A DNA stretch of 64,000 bases from the NCBI GenBank assembly GCA_001599715.1, contig BCHU01000005.1, positions 310,001 through 374,000 of the forward strand, written 5' to 3'. Source of the DNA: Phaeotremella fagi. Its lineage: Eukaryota; Basidiomycota; Tremellomycetes; Tremellales; Phaeotremellaceae. A program made the translations under genes and the position numbers. Shown here piece by piece: positions 34,208 to 44,021 of the stretch; positions within the stretch are counted from its first letter, which is position 1, and each line of letters opens with the position of its first letter. The notes beneath the pieces are model-generated. The model did not search any database. It had not been told where the DNA came from and was given only the letters and a program-made list of their open reading frames with translations.

Positions 34208-35836
34208 TTGATGTTCGAGAATGGAAGATTGAAAGAATAAGTGCGGTATCCTAGCTACGCAAATTGTTTGCATAAACTTCTCGAGAACAGAATCACATGA
34301 AATGTTCCGTTGACTGAGATCTTAAGCCTATTGCTGGTTAAAAATAAGCCACAACAGACTAAGACTTTGTTTGCCAAGGAGAACGGTATTCGCACTACGA
34401 TGATTCGTAAGAGTACCGTAAGGATAAACTCTACGACGCCGATTTTAATTAATTGCAACTTAACTTTACAGTACCTTCAAATGAATGGTCGGAGAAAGCC
34501 CTGGCGGTTCTGGATCATAGGGTCAGATCTTTGAGAAAAGAGGTTGTTGGATCTACACCTGTGAATATACTTCCGAGCACAGCGAGATCTTGTTTCCTTT
34601 TGGTACAAAACGAGGGATGATACGTACAGTATCAGACATCCTATGCCATTTAAACATTTTCTACTTATAACTCTCACACTCCTCAACAAGTCAGCTTCAA
34701 GTCAATCGCCGTCCTATCCTGCCGCGACAGATATGTGGTGAGGCAAGTTTGTCCAGGAAGGGCAAACAAAAGTCTAAACTGGATTGGGAACAGTGTATAT
34801 GTATGTTCTACCAGGTAGTATCGTTTGGTAGTGGATTACAAGGGCAGACCGTTTGATTTCCCGTTAGCAGGGGGTAGCCGTTTACACTCCGTTCTGAGGT
34901 GTGATCCGTAGAGCTTGCCTTGTTAAATTTGAGACGATGTCGTCTTTCCCCAAGACGACTTTTCAGATTGTATGATATGGCATGCTTGACACAATGTCTT
35001 CATTGCCCGTTGGAAGATGTAAGCAGATTTTACCTTTCGGTTTTTCAAGTCTTTCAATGGGGTTGAAGAGTAGAGCGAGAAATTTACAACGTTTTCATGC
35101 GCGCCGAGAGAACCGATTTAAGGAAAACGTCTGTCAGAAACATCTCTTGCGACGATGGCGAGTGTCGGATTTCACTTTTGTGGCACTAGACACTGGAGGC
35201 TGCAACTCTTATTGTTTGTGGATCTTGGGTCTCCACTCGTTTCAAATTCAAATTATATGTTGGATATGATCGTACTCAGAGGTTTATCAATTGGGTCTCT
35301 ATAAACAATTCCACCAATCTCAATTTTCTGTTTTGGTGAGCAGAATTCGGCCTTCGTTTTAGCCTCACAAATAGACATGTATACAAATGAAATCTTCTTC
35401 GTCTTCTCCTCCTCCTCTTCTTCACCTTTTTCATTTTCGATTATGATATAATGTAGGCCCTTCTCGGGATGAAAAAATAATGACCTCATTTGCGACTCAT
35501 CTCGTCAAAAGCCGATCGGAAAGTGGAAGAAGACAAATGATGAAATCCTTTATCAGTGAAAATGTTTCGACATTTATCGGGCAATACATACAGAGGCTTT
35601 ACAGATATAATTTTTCGGGGAATATATCTCGGACAAAGAGAAAAGGCATCATCCAGAACCTTTGATATTCTACATGCCTTCCCACATCTTGTCCACCAAG
35701 TCATTTGCCCTTTGACTGATGATTTAAACCAATCGACTCTTCCATTCCCCCTCTTTCTTAAAAATCCATTTTCGCCACTCGACTTTCAACTTCATTTTCA
35801 GAAAAGACCTTCAACCCTTTATACTGTTCTAACAGC
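34208..35836. other. 1.6-kb non-coding stretch inside the orphan array
   Basis: No open frame of coding character. It separates the secreted-protein gene from array gene B. A TTCTCGGGATGA block at 35461 recalls the CTTCTTCGGGATGA start of the repeat unit at 31722, which may be a decayed copy. The rest looks like leader and spacer sequence. Confidence 0.4.
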
Positions 35837-36568
35837 ATGTCCAAGAAAGTAACAGAATACTCTGAGCGTCCTCCTTATCCCAGCTCAGGATCATCAGTCG
35901 AAGACTTAGTGGTAGACTACCGCCTCCAGCTTAATCTCAGCTACAGCGTTGTCAAAACTTCAGTCGGCAATTTCGAACCCGTCCCGATTCTGTTCAACGT
36001 TTTAAACGAGGACCAAAGTTTCAGACCATACAACAAACGTTCTCACGAAAGTATTAAAAACAATTCTGTTGAACTCTTGAATGAAAGGGCTACATATATT
36101 TGTCAAGAACTCATTAAAACTTTCCAACGACCACAGTATTCTCTTCCTTGCGATAGCGACAACGACACTGTTTCGAAATACGTTCAAAATGCTTTGGTCG
36201 ATCTTATCAACCATGTCAGAAAAAACAGTCAGTCGATTGCCCTCACCAAACGTATTAAACTCTACGATGTCTTGCTCTACTCCACCAATCCAGACAACCT
36301 CACCCAGACCCTCAACACAGATCCAGAAATCCTCAAGCTCGATTTCGTCCCATACGATGATCCCAAGCAAAAAATCATTTCCTACCGAGACTCAGAGCTC
36401 TCCTACAAGGGTATCAAGAGTAAAGCGTATTGTTCTGCTTCGTTGAAACCCGGACACGCTTCAACGATACTCCACTCACAACCACCTTTCGACCCAGACA
36501 TGCAGGCTCTTTTTTTCCCAAAGGAACCTCCAAGTTATACCGCCACTCAAGAAGAAGCCCCGCAATAA
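35837..36568 (+). CDS. Orphan array protein B, 243 aa, PPSY tail
   Basis: Intronless, start ATG 35837, stop TAA 36566-36568. Unknown function. It is the nearest relative of array protein A: DYRLQLNLSYSVVK, VPILFNV, a helix around YICQELIKTFQRP, VQNALVDLINHVRKN, YDVLLYSTNPDNLTQT, a strand with AYCSASLKPG, and the C-terminal QALFFPKEPPSYTAT. Both the NHVRKN helix and the PPSY motif are kept, while loops and the N-terminal 25 residues are unrelated. That pattern fits tandem duplication followed by fast divergence. No signal peptide or TM segment was seen, so it is probably cytosolic or nuclear. Confidence 0.75.
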   Translation: MSKKVTEYSERPPYPSSGSSVEDLVVDYRLQLNLSYSVVKTSVGNFEPVPILFNVLNEDQSFRPYNKRSHESIKNNSVELLNERATYICQELIKTFQRPQYSLPCDSDNDTVSKYVQNALVDLINHVRKNSQSIALTKRIKLYDVLLYSTNPDNLTQTLNTDPEILKLDFVPYDDPKQKIISYRDSELSYKGIKSKAYCSASLKPGHASTILHSQPPFDPDMQALFFPKEPPSYTATQEEAPQ

Positions 36569-37445
36569 ATCGCTTTCCGACAAAAAAGGGGTTATCGTGA
36601 AGTTATGGTTTTGTGTGTGTGAAAGATGTTTTGGTATTTATTTAGCCAGTTGAAACAGTGATTCAGTATTCCTATGCATACACGTAAAGTAGGAGACTTT
36701 GGTTTAGATTCATGGGCGTCGTCATTGCATCCTACCCGAGCGAATGTTTGATTTGTACTATGACGTTGGATGCATATCATTCAATCCACTATTCTACTAT
36801 ATATATTACTGACTTTCATGCTATAATGAGCTACTGACTTCCAGAAGCGTTTATCGTCTCTAATACCTCCGGATCCGTCTGTGTCACTTTGGTGGCTTAA
36901 GCCAGTCTCAAGCCTTCTCCTAAAGCGTCTAAATTCAACAGCGAAGTACCACAGAAACAGCGTTGTTGGCCTTTAACAGAAATCATCGTCAAACAAATGA
37001 TAAACCCCGTCTCCTAATGATTTCAGCACAATCAGTCGATTTCTGGTCTTTATCTTTTCGCTTATCCCTACATGCTGTGGAATGTATATAAAAGGGAAGC
37101 AACTTGAACAAAAGACCTCTTTTAATTTGAAATACGTTGACTTCTGTACTACATACAGAATACAAGCACAGTAGAAACTTCGATTGTCCTTACAGTATAC
37201 TGCCACTTTCCCCATGTCCACCGAGATTTCAGTACATTTCGTTGTCAGCCAATTCATGAATGGATTCCAAGTTTTGCAACCTTTGTTGTTACGCCTTCCG
37301 AAGTTTTGCGACTTTCCTTGGAAGTTTTGGGATAGTACTGTAGGTAGTGTATGCCAACAATCTTTTCCCCAACTTTCCTCCATTTTCATTTAAGACCAAA
37401 GCATTTAACACGCTACTTTCTTTTCTAAGAATTTTCAACCAAACA
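36569..37445. other. Spacer before array gene C, with TATA-like element
   Basis: 876 bp without a supported gene. GTATATAAAAGGG at 37085-37097 is a strong TATA-box match, but it lies about 350 bp before the ATG at 37446. The transcript would then have a long leader, or start from another site. Confidence 0.4.
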
Positions 37446-38192
37446 ATGTCACTAATCTCCCTAGATTGTTCGGTCTCTTCAACAACAAATCTCACTCCTC
37501 CGGGAAGTACCATCGACGGTGATCGAACTCCAACCTGGTCAGATGAACTTCAAAAAGACGACCTTGGATTGTGCGTTAGCTTCAGTGTAGTCAAGACCGA
37601 AGACAACAAGTTGAAACCGGCACCCAATATCTTTCGAGTTCCCAGTGAGCACTACGCTCGAGGCGACATATCAGAGGCCGATATCTACAATCGAGATCTC
37701 AGATTGGATAGTGTTTGGAAATCTGTTATCTCCTCATTTCCACTTCCACAATTCGAGCTCGAACCGGATAGTGGAAAGACTAAGTTCGAGGAGTACGTAA
37801 CCGATAATTTCATCGATCTCGTCAATCACATCAGAAAAACATGTAAAGATCTCGCTAAGAAAGAAGGGTTCGAATTGGATCACTTTAAGCTCTACTCCGC
37901 CCATCCAGACGATGTCACAACGGTTTGCGATAAGCCCCTGTCGATTTCTCTCACCACCCTCTGGCCTTGGAAGGATGTCAGTGTGGTTGGGTTGAATCGA
38001 AATTCAACCGTATGCTTCAAGGGGAAATCGGTAAGAGCAGTTTATTCTGCCTATTTTAATCCGGTAAACGGCTCTAAACTTCACTACCCTCAACCACAAT
38101 TCGACATGGGAAGTCAGTCACTATTCTTCTCCTCAAAGGAGCCTTCGGTTGAGAAAGAGAATACTTCGAGTGAGAGTGAGCAAGGGGCGTGA
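37446..38192 (+). CDS. Orphan array protein C, 248 aa
   Basis: Intronless. Start ATG 37446 (ACCAAACAATGTC); the open frame continues upstream, but only into the leader. Unknown function. It keeps the family order: LCVSFSVVK, a helix with VWKSVISSFPLPQ, YVTDNFIDLVNHIRKTC, FELDHFKLYSAHPDDV, VVGLNRNS, VRAVYSAYFNP and MGSQSLFFSSKEPS. SAHPDDV and NRNS are shared with protein A (PAHPDYL, LNRNT). The tail reads KEPSVEKEN where A and B have PPSY, so the PPxY motif is lost. The end is Ser/Glu-rich. Confidence 0.75.
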   Translation: MSLISLDCSVSSTTNLTPPGSTIDGDRTPTWSDELQKDDLGLCVSFSVVKTEDNKLKPAPNIFRVPSEHYARGDISEADIYNRDLRLDSVWKSVISSFPLPQFELEPDSGKTKFEEYVTDNFIDLVNHIRKTCKDLAKKEGFELDHFKLYSAHPDDVTTVCDKPLSISLTTLWPWKDVSVVGLNRNSTVCFKGKSVRAVYSAYFNPVNGSKLHYPQPQFDMGSQSLFFSSKEPSVEKENTSSESEQGA

Positions 38193-39089
38193 ATCACATT
38201 GGAGTGTGGGTAGTGTGTATTACAAGTGGTGATTTGAGAAACAAAAAAGGTTCGGTACTGTACATTGTAGTGAAACAGAATGCTGCTGTCGATAGAATGA
38301 TACGAGATACGTGAGTTGCGCATACAGTACACGGAGGTCTCTCTTCTAACTTTGAAGGCTTTCAAGCACAGCATTGCGGCCAAGATACTGTCTGTGCCTC
38401 CTATCTTGTTTGTTCGCATGTGAAAGAACTTGCTACTGGACGAAGTTGGTTCACTACGAAGCATATCCACTCAACTTGACGGTTTTCTGTTTTCAAGTAT
38501 TTGATGATTCGTCGATACAATGCTTGATGTACTATCAGTGTGCTGTAGAAACAGTTTACTGTATCGTGATAATTGTCATCCACAATTTTAGTGCTATATG
38601 TAAGGTAGACGCTCGTCCTCTCTTTGCTCCTCCGCGAACAGTTCATCAATTCATTATACCACAAGAATGCCTACCTCGACAGCCCACAGGAACTGCGGAA
38701 CAGTATCATTATCTCACAAAGATTCAGCAAGGCCACAGAACACCCTGTTCCAAATCCGCCATACAACGAGCATGTACTCGTAGTTTGTGTATTACTCCAA
38801 ACATGGTGAGTGGCACATGAAATCGAAGTCAGACACCTTGCTGCGATTTCAGTATTCTCTTGCTAACACTCTGCAGGATACATCGTGCCTTCTTGCGACT
38901 ATGAAAGTAATTCTTGTGCAACTTTGAACTGCAATGTTTCGAAGGCTTTGAGGCTTTTTACTTGATATCGCTATCTTATCTGTAAAAAGGATCGACTTTT
39001 AGGTCGGTACAATCAATAGTTGCTGTCGAGCCTGAACACTCATGGATTTCTTCTTCTTTCTCCCAAACTTTTAAAACTACATATTCAGT
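38193..39089. other. Spacer between array genes C and D
   Basis: About 900 bp. An open frame at 38374-38820 (148 codons, plus strand) exists, but it is Cys/Tyr-scattered, has no similarity to the array family and shares its length with antisense frames. I do not call it a gene. Confidence 0.4.
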
Positions 39090-39701
39090 ATGCCGAACAT
39101 ACATACTCTCTTCGATGATAAATCTTCCACATCCTTTCCAAATGGAGGTAATTTCGATCCGCAGACGATACCACCTACCATAATGCAATCGTTACAAGGC
39201 AATTTGGTAAACATCGATAAATCCGTCTTACGGTTGATACCGGTGGTCGCTATTAGTGAGGGAAGCATTATCAAGCTTGAAAGGATGATATTTATAGTGT
39301 CAAATAACTCCTATAGTACCGAATTCACAGAAAAGGTCAATGCTGTTGTTCTGAACATCTCGAACAGTTTCAGTATCGACCCTCAAAAGAGCAATACACT
39401 TGAAGACCAGGCTCAAACAAGCAGAGAACAGTTTTATTCTTTTGTCAAACACATCCAGAAAACATATGTCCAAGAGGCGTCTGCTGAAGGTCTACACTTT
39501 GATAAAGTTGTTCTTTACCCCTCCAAACCTACTGGTCCATTTGATTTCGATATCACCCGCGGTTATTCATTCGCCTCAGTCGAACTCGGCTCCAAGGACT
39601 TTTCTAATATATCAACTTTCTCTTCGGGCCCATATAAAAGTCAACTCGACGTATTCGTCGACCACGTCACTACTTTGAAATCTCTCCAATACAATGTATA
39701 G
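39090..39701 (+). CDS. Orphan array protein D, 203 aa, diverged
   Basis: Intronless, start ATG 39090, stop TAG 39699-39701. Unknown. Only the middle can be tied to its neighbours: strands LRLIPVVAISEG and ERMIFIVSN, a helix with FYSFVKHIQKTY (compare DLINHVRRN), then GLHFDKVVLYPSKPTGP (compare IELQDVLMYPAHPD) and YSFASVELGSKD (compare YYTASIRPSG). The SLFF and PPSY elements are missing and the protein is about 40 residues shorter. It is probably an older or faster-evolving copy. Confidence 0.6.
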   Translation: MPNIHTLFDDKSSTSFPNGGNFDPQTIPPTIMQSLQGNLVNIDKSVLRLIPVVAISEGSIIKLERMIFIVSNNSYSTEFTEKVNAVVLNISNSFSIDPQKSNTLEDQAQTSREQFYSFVKHIQKTYVQEASAEGLHFDKVVLYPSKPTGPFDFDITRGYSFASVELGSKDFSNISTFSSGPYKSQLDVFVDHVTTLKSLQYNV

Positions 39702-40141
39702 TGGTAGGAGATGGAAATTAGTCAATAGTTGTTAAAGATGTATGATGAACCTTTTGAATGTGTTCTACTGTACTCTCACTTGCAGTGCTGCTTCGAAATT
39801 GAGTCCGCTGATCAGGTCAATGATTCAAGACGTCGTCCATTCGACTGAATTCAGGCTTCTGAATGATACATACTAGAGCAGAATACTTCCGAGAGAACCA
39901 CCTTTCATGAAAATCAATATATTCATGAACAATCCAATAACCCGATGTCTTATCTTTCAACACAAAGTCCTACCTTTCTTTTCCCACCTTTGATTGCCAA
40001 GTCTTCTGAAAGTTGCCTCAGCAATCGAGTCACTTAAATAACTGAAAGAATTCCCCCCCATTTCAATTTATTCTCCAATTCGCCACCACCTTTCCACTAC
40101 ACATATTCAACTTAAATCAACTTAAAGTCTACCTTCAAACG
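39702..40141. other. Spacer between array genes D and E
   Basis: 440 bp. The last 70 bp are A/C/T-rich leader-like sequence before ATG 40142. No gene is seen. Confidence 0.45.
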
Positions 40142-40705
40142 ATGTCCGACGAGTTCGAAATCATAGCCGGTCCATCTACAACCTCTACCAAAACTGAAAG
40201 CAAGGTCGAAGCCACCAAGTTTATCTTCCGAGTCGCTCCAAGTATCAATATCTCAACCAAAGATAATGTCGTCCACTACACTTATGATCTACAATTAGTT
40301 CAAGAATATCAAGATTCAGTACCAAAAACAAATCTCAACGAAAAAATCAAAGAAATGCGTTTTTCTATTGGTAAGAGCTTCAATCCAGGAGAATGTTACT
40401 CCCTCGGTTACGCCAAGGAACAGTTGATTCCTAGATTCGGAGCTCTCGTAGACTGTATCCTATTGGAGTATAAAACATCAGCTTCAACTCAAGGCCTTGA
40501 TGCTACAGATTGTTATCTGTTTGCATTAGATCGTCAAACCGGAACTATCCTTTCTACAAATACACAAATCACTTCAGGTTCTGATCTCCGCGACGAGATG
40601 GATTTCTATTCAAGTAATCGTGTCGATGAAAAAGGATTCAAACATCTTTTCACGGTTTCTCTTCGATCAGATTCTGGTGCTTTCAATATCCCACAAATCC
40701 AATGA
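40142..40705 (+). CDS. Orphan array protein E, 187 aa, diverged
   Basis: Intronless, start ATG 40142, stop TGA 40703-40705. Unknown. A disordered Ser/Thr N-terminus leads into FIFRVAPSINIS and YTYDLQLVQEYQ (strand pair, compare YYRLQLNLSYSV in A). A helix IPRFGALVDCILLEYK comes next, then GLDATDCYLFALDRQTG (compare GIELQDVLMYPAHPD) and FKHLFTVSLRSDSG (compare YYTASIRPSG). This is the last gene of the array and the most distant. Family membership rests on order of elements and position, so it is an inference. Confidence 0.6.
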   Translation: MSDEFEIIAGPSTTSTKTESKVEATKFIFRVAPSINISTKDNVVHYTYDLQLVQEYQDSVPKTNLNEKIKEMRFSIGKSFNPGECYSLGYAKEQLIPRFGALVDCILLEYKTSASTQGLDATDCYLFALDRQTGTILSTNTQITSGSDLRDEMDFYSSNRVDEKGFKHLFTVSLRSDSGAFNIPQIQ

Positions 40706-40892
40706 GTTAGTCTTCCTTTCGTCGGGGTGGAAGAGTAACAGAAAAGGAGTGTTTGTGGTCATGAGACAATGGAGGGGTTTTATTTAGTATTGTACATAAA
40801 GAATTTGATAATGCACTTGTTGGAGGATGAAGTCGAGAGTCGAGTAGTGTATTGATAACGACAGTTAACCTCTGGAAATCCGAGTTTTCCAA

Positions 40893-42620
40893 TTACGTTT
40901 TTGGTTTAGCCTTCTTCTTCACAAAAAGCACAGAAGCTAGTCGAGCACTTTCAGATACACCCCCACCGTTCAATGAGTTGCCGTAAGCTCCAGGACCATG
41001 ATTCGATTTTACTGATGAAGCCGTAAATTGAGGTTTTGGTTTATCATTAACGTTAACCAAATTTTCATCCCTCTGATCCCCCTTTTGTCGCTTTGACATG
41101 AAATTATCATCATCCGGAGATAGCTCTTTCGTTCTCTTCTTACCAATCTCCACAATCGATTTCTTGTTGTTCCCACGAATAGTCGGTGATTGATTCGGTA
41201 AACTGAAATAATCAATATACGTTTTCTTCTTCTCTTTGTCTGTGGTTTCCGATTTTGGGACTTCGTAATTCGGTATAACGGGTTTGTGAATGTTTTTAAA
41301 TTGAGGTGCATTGGATGTGATTCTGAATCGTTCTTTGGGAGACGAGGTGGGATCTTTGCTGGTAGGATGATTGGTTGAAGGTTGCAGATGTCCAGGAAGA
41401 GAGTCACGTTTAGGTGGATGATCAGTCGGATAAGAACCTTGAAAAGGTTTATCTGAAGTTTTACTTCGAGGTGGAGGCAATCGACTCCCGTAAACTGGTT
41501 GAATAGGTGGTTGAGAAACAGATTGTTTCGCTCTGAACAGTTCTCCGTCCCCTGTTCCTGTTGTCTTTGGACGAGTTGGCGGAGGTGGGATATATCGTCC
41601 ACTGGCATGAGTGAGTGCGATTCTAGCTTTTTGAGCCTCTTGTCGAGCTTTGGCGAATATCGGTTTGGATCCTGGACATTTATGGATCAGCCTCCTACTG
41701 GAAAAAAAAGGGAGAATCAATTTACCACTGGAAGTTGAGCTCGCGACTGGACGTGAAGATGTGTAACGATTATAACCTTGAACAACACGAGGTTTCTTTG
41801 CAGGCATAACTTTATCCAAGTAAACGATTCGTTTCGATGCCTTTTCTTGGTCCAATTGTTTATATCTCTCTTTAATTCGTTCAGCAGCTTGTGCATGCCT
41901 TTCATCAGCATCTTCTTTTGCTTTCTGACAATGTGAAACATCAGTTTTTGAACCATTTGTTCAAATAGGTTCAGACTCACTGTATACATTCTTCTCCAAC
42001 CTGTCGTCCTTGGTTCTCCTCGGCGCTCATTACATCTCTCATGGAACAGGGGATAATCGTGTAAAATGAATGCTTCCCATAACCAATCGGTGTCCTTCTT
42101 GATATGCTAGATGTTACGTTAGGAGGTAATCGTTACAACACCTATAGCCATTGACTTACCGAAGAATTATTCTCCACTTCACTCAATTGACTCATAGGCA
42201 GATTGTCAAGAAAAGGTTTAACCTGGTTATATTCCAAATCTCCAATATCCCAGATCCGACTAGAATTAGCCATAATAACTGAAAACACAAACAACGAATT
42301 AGGAATCAATTCGAAGCAAGGAACGTAGAGAACATACCATTCATACAGAACCCTCTTAAACTACCAACCCCAAACTCCCTCCATTCCTGCATCCTCCCCT
42401 CCATCCGTTTCTTTCTCAGAATCTCAATTCTTTCGGATGCAAGTGCACCTCTACTCTTCAGTGCGACTCCGTTTTTGGAGACAGAGGGTAGATCTGGATA
42501 AGATGTTGAGGTGGGTCTCGATGGACCAGCTTGATTCGCTTTGGTGCTTGGTGTTGGGATTTCGTTCTCTGATCCGAAGAGATCTCCATCTTCTTCTTCG
42601 TATTCTAGATAATCTGGCAT
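40893..42620 (-). CDS. ELA1: Elongin A (RNA polymerase II elongation factor subunit)
   Basis: Exons 42338-42620, 42160-42278, 41981-42106 and 40893-41924, start ATG 42618-42620. SLRGFCMNGV begins the elongin A domain at about residue 85. An F-box-like or BC-box helix follows (IWDIGDLEYNQVKPFLDNLP), then DTDWLWEAFILHDYPLFHE, GWRRMY and KAKEDADERHAQAAERIKERYK, the usual elongin A core. Elongin A binds elongin B/C and supports transcription elongation and ubiquitination of stalled polymerase; this is known for the family. The C-terminal 250 residues are disordered, basic and Pro-rich. A possible 54-nt in-frame intron (41672-41725) would remove 18 residues, so length is uncertain. Confidence 0.8.
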
Positions 42621-43082
42621 CTGGGAGACAGTGTTTTGGATTCAACCTATTTTAGAGTATTTGCAGGTGGAACTAGAGTTATTGCTTGAGAGTTTTATCT
42701 TATTGTGCTGATTTTTATTTGTTATTTATCGAAGATCGAATCAGGAAGCAACGGTGAACTTGGTGTTTGCAGATTAGACTTTTCAGTGTGGGGCTCCAAA
42801 ATTCAATCACATCTCACTCGAAGAAATCGTAACTGTGGTAGCTGATCAGGATATACTTGCAAGTGGAACTCGAACTAATTTCACAGTAAATTCTTCAAGA
42901 CGTGTAGACATGCATCAAAAAATTGGGTACCAAGTAGATATTCAGCAAAAAAGACACTCTATCTAACCAAAGACAACGAACAGGACAGCTGAAGTAACGG
43001 AAGATGAAAGGTGAACGCGGAGAGATTTTAGGGTTATCGATGAATTTTCGAATAGATAATTCTATGACAATCTTGAAGGTTT
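42621..43082. other. Gap between elongin A and the Ggamma gene
   Basis: 462 bp between the elongin A start (minus) and the end of the minus-strand Ggamma gene. It should contain the elongin A promoter and the Ggamma 3' UTR. Confidence 0.4.
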
Positions 43083-43624
43083 CTACATGACTTTACACCA
43101 TTGTCAGCTGTTTCCGTAACAAACTTCCGGACAGCTTACCTGAACAACAAGCTCCTTGTTCGACTGGTGCGTATGGATCTTCACCTTTAGCGAGTGGACC
43201 CCATATAGCTGGAATCTATTCACCGGGAATGTCAGAGGGTGATTCACGCCTTGGGGATATGATTGATTGTTTTCTTTCACTTACTAAAGGGTCCTTTGTT
43301 GCTCGACAGTAGTTGATCAAGCTATGGAGGTTTTAGTTGAGTTCAACTCTTTATCAAGTATAAAGGAGGAAGAGGAAGAGACGGATCCAAGATGTCCTTG
43401 TTGTTCCATGGACAATCAACTCGTTTAAAGATCAATTCATGTCTATCAATCGAACAAACCAAATTCCAACGGACCCCGAATCTCATATCAACAACTCACC
43501 TTAAACTAGCAATACTGACCATAGCTCTTGGTCTAGCAAGTTCCTCTCTCAATCGATGGTTATGTTCGAGTAATCGACGAAGTTTGAGTTCGTGCATTGA
43601 AACTTTTGGAGCTCTAGCGGACAT
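43083..43624 (-). CDS. Heterotrimeric G-protein gamma subunit with CaaX box
   Basis: Four exons give 81 aa: 43500-43624, 43285-43321 (37 nt), 43140-43215 and 43083-43090 (8 nt). Start ATG 43622-43624. The sequence has the Ggamma helix ([21 protein letters not shown]), then [18 protein letters not shown] and a C-terminal CCSVM. CSVM is a CaaX box for prenylation, with a preceding Cys available for palmitoylation. Ggamma pairs with Gbeta in pheromone and nutrient sensing. The open frame was not visible as one ORF because the exons are small and the first intron is about 178 nt. Joining the final 8-nt exon through a ...GTAAAG acceptor is what yields the CaaX box. Confidence 0.85.
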
Positions 43625-44021
43625 TATGGTGGTTGTTGAGATTTAAAGGAGTGGGAGGTCTAGGTTGATGATGTGGATAGGGTGAGTTGATTATCAGGTT
43701 GGTGCCTTGGTGAGTTGCTGATATAATACGTTCCAGGTGTGGTGTAAATATGGTGTTGATATGATGATACTGTTAAGTCAAATACAGTATAAGTATTTAA
43801 GATAGTAAGTTGAGTGAGAACATTTCACCATCTAATCTCCATGGATGTCTAGCGCTGCGCACTGATCCCTTTGACACTGACAACAGTACACACAGACCCT
43901 CCTTTGGCTTTAACTGTAAATACGCACAGATCGTTTTGGGTGGACGCGACTATCTTTTATTCACCGTAATCTCAATCTTCTTCCTCTTCTTAACATCCAT
44001 CCATCCACTACAGCATCAACA
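43625..44021. promoter_or_regulatory. Divergent promoter region, Ggamma / coiled-coil gene
   Basis: 397 bp between diverging starts. A TTCTTCCTCTTCTTAAC pyrimidine run lies about 25-45 bp before the plus-strand ATG. No other gene is seen. Confidence 0.45.

Noticed and set aside
38374..38820. 148-codon plus-strand open frame between array genes C and D
   Set aside because: It has scattered Cys/Tyr composition, no similarity to the array proteins, and antisense frames of similar length. Probably chance.
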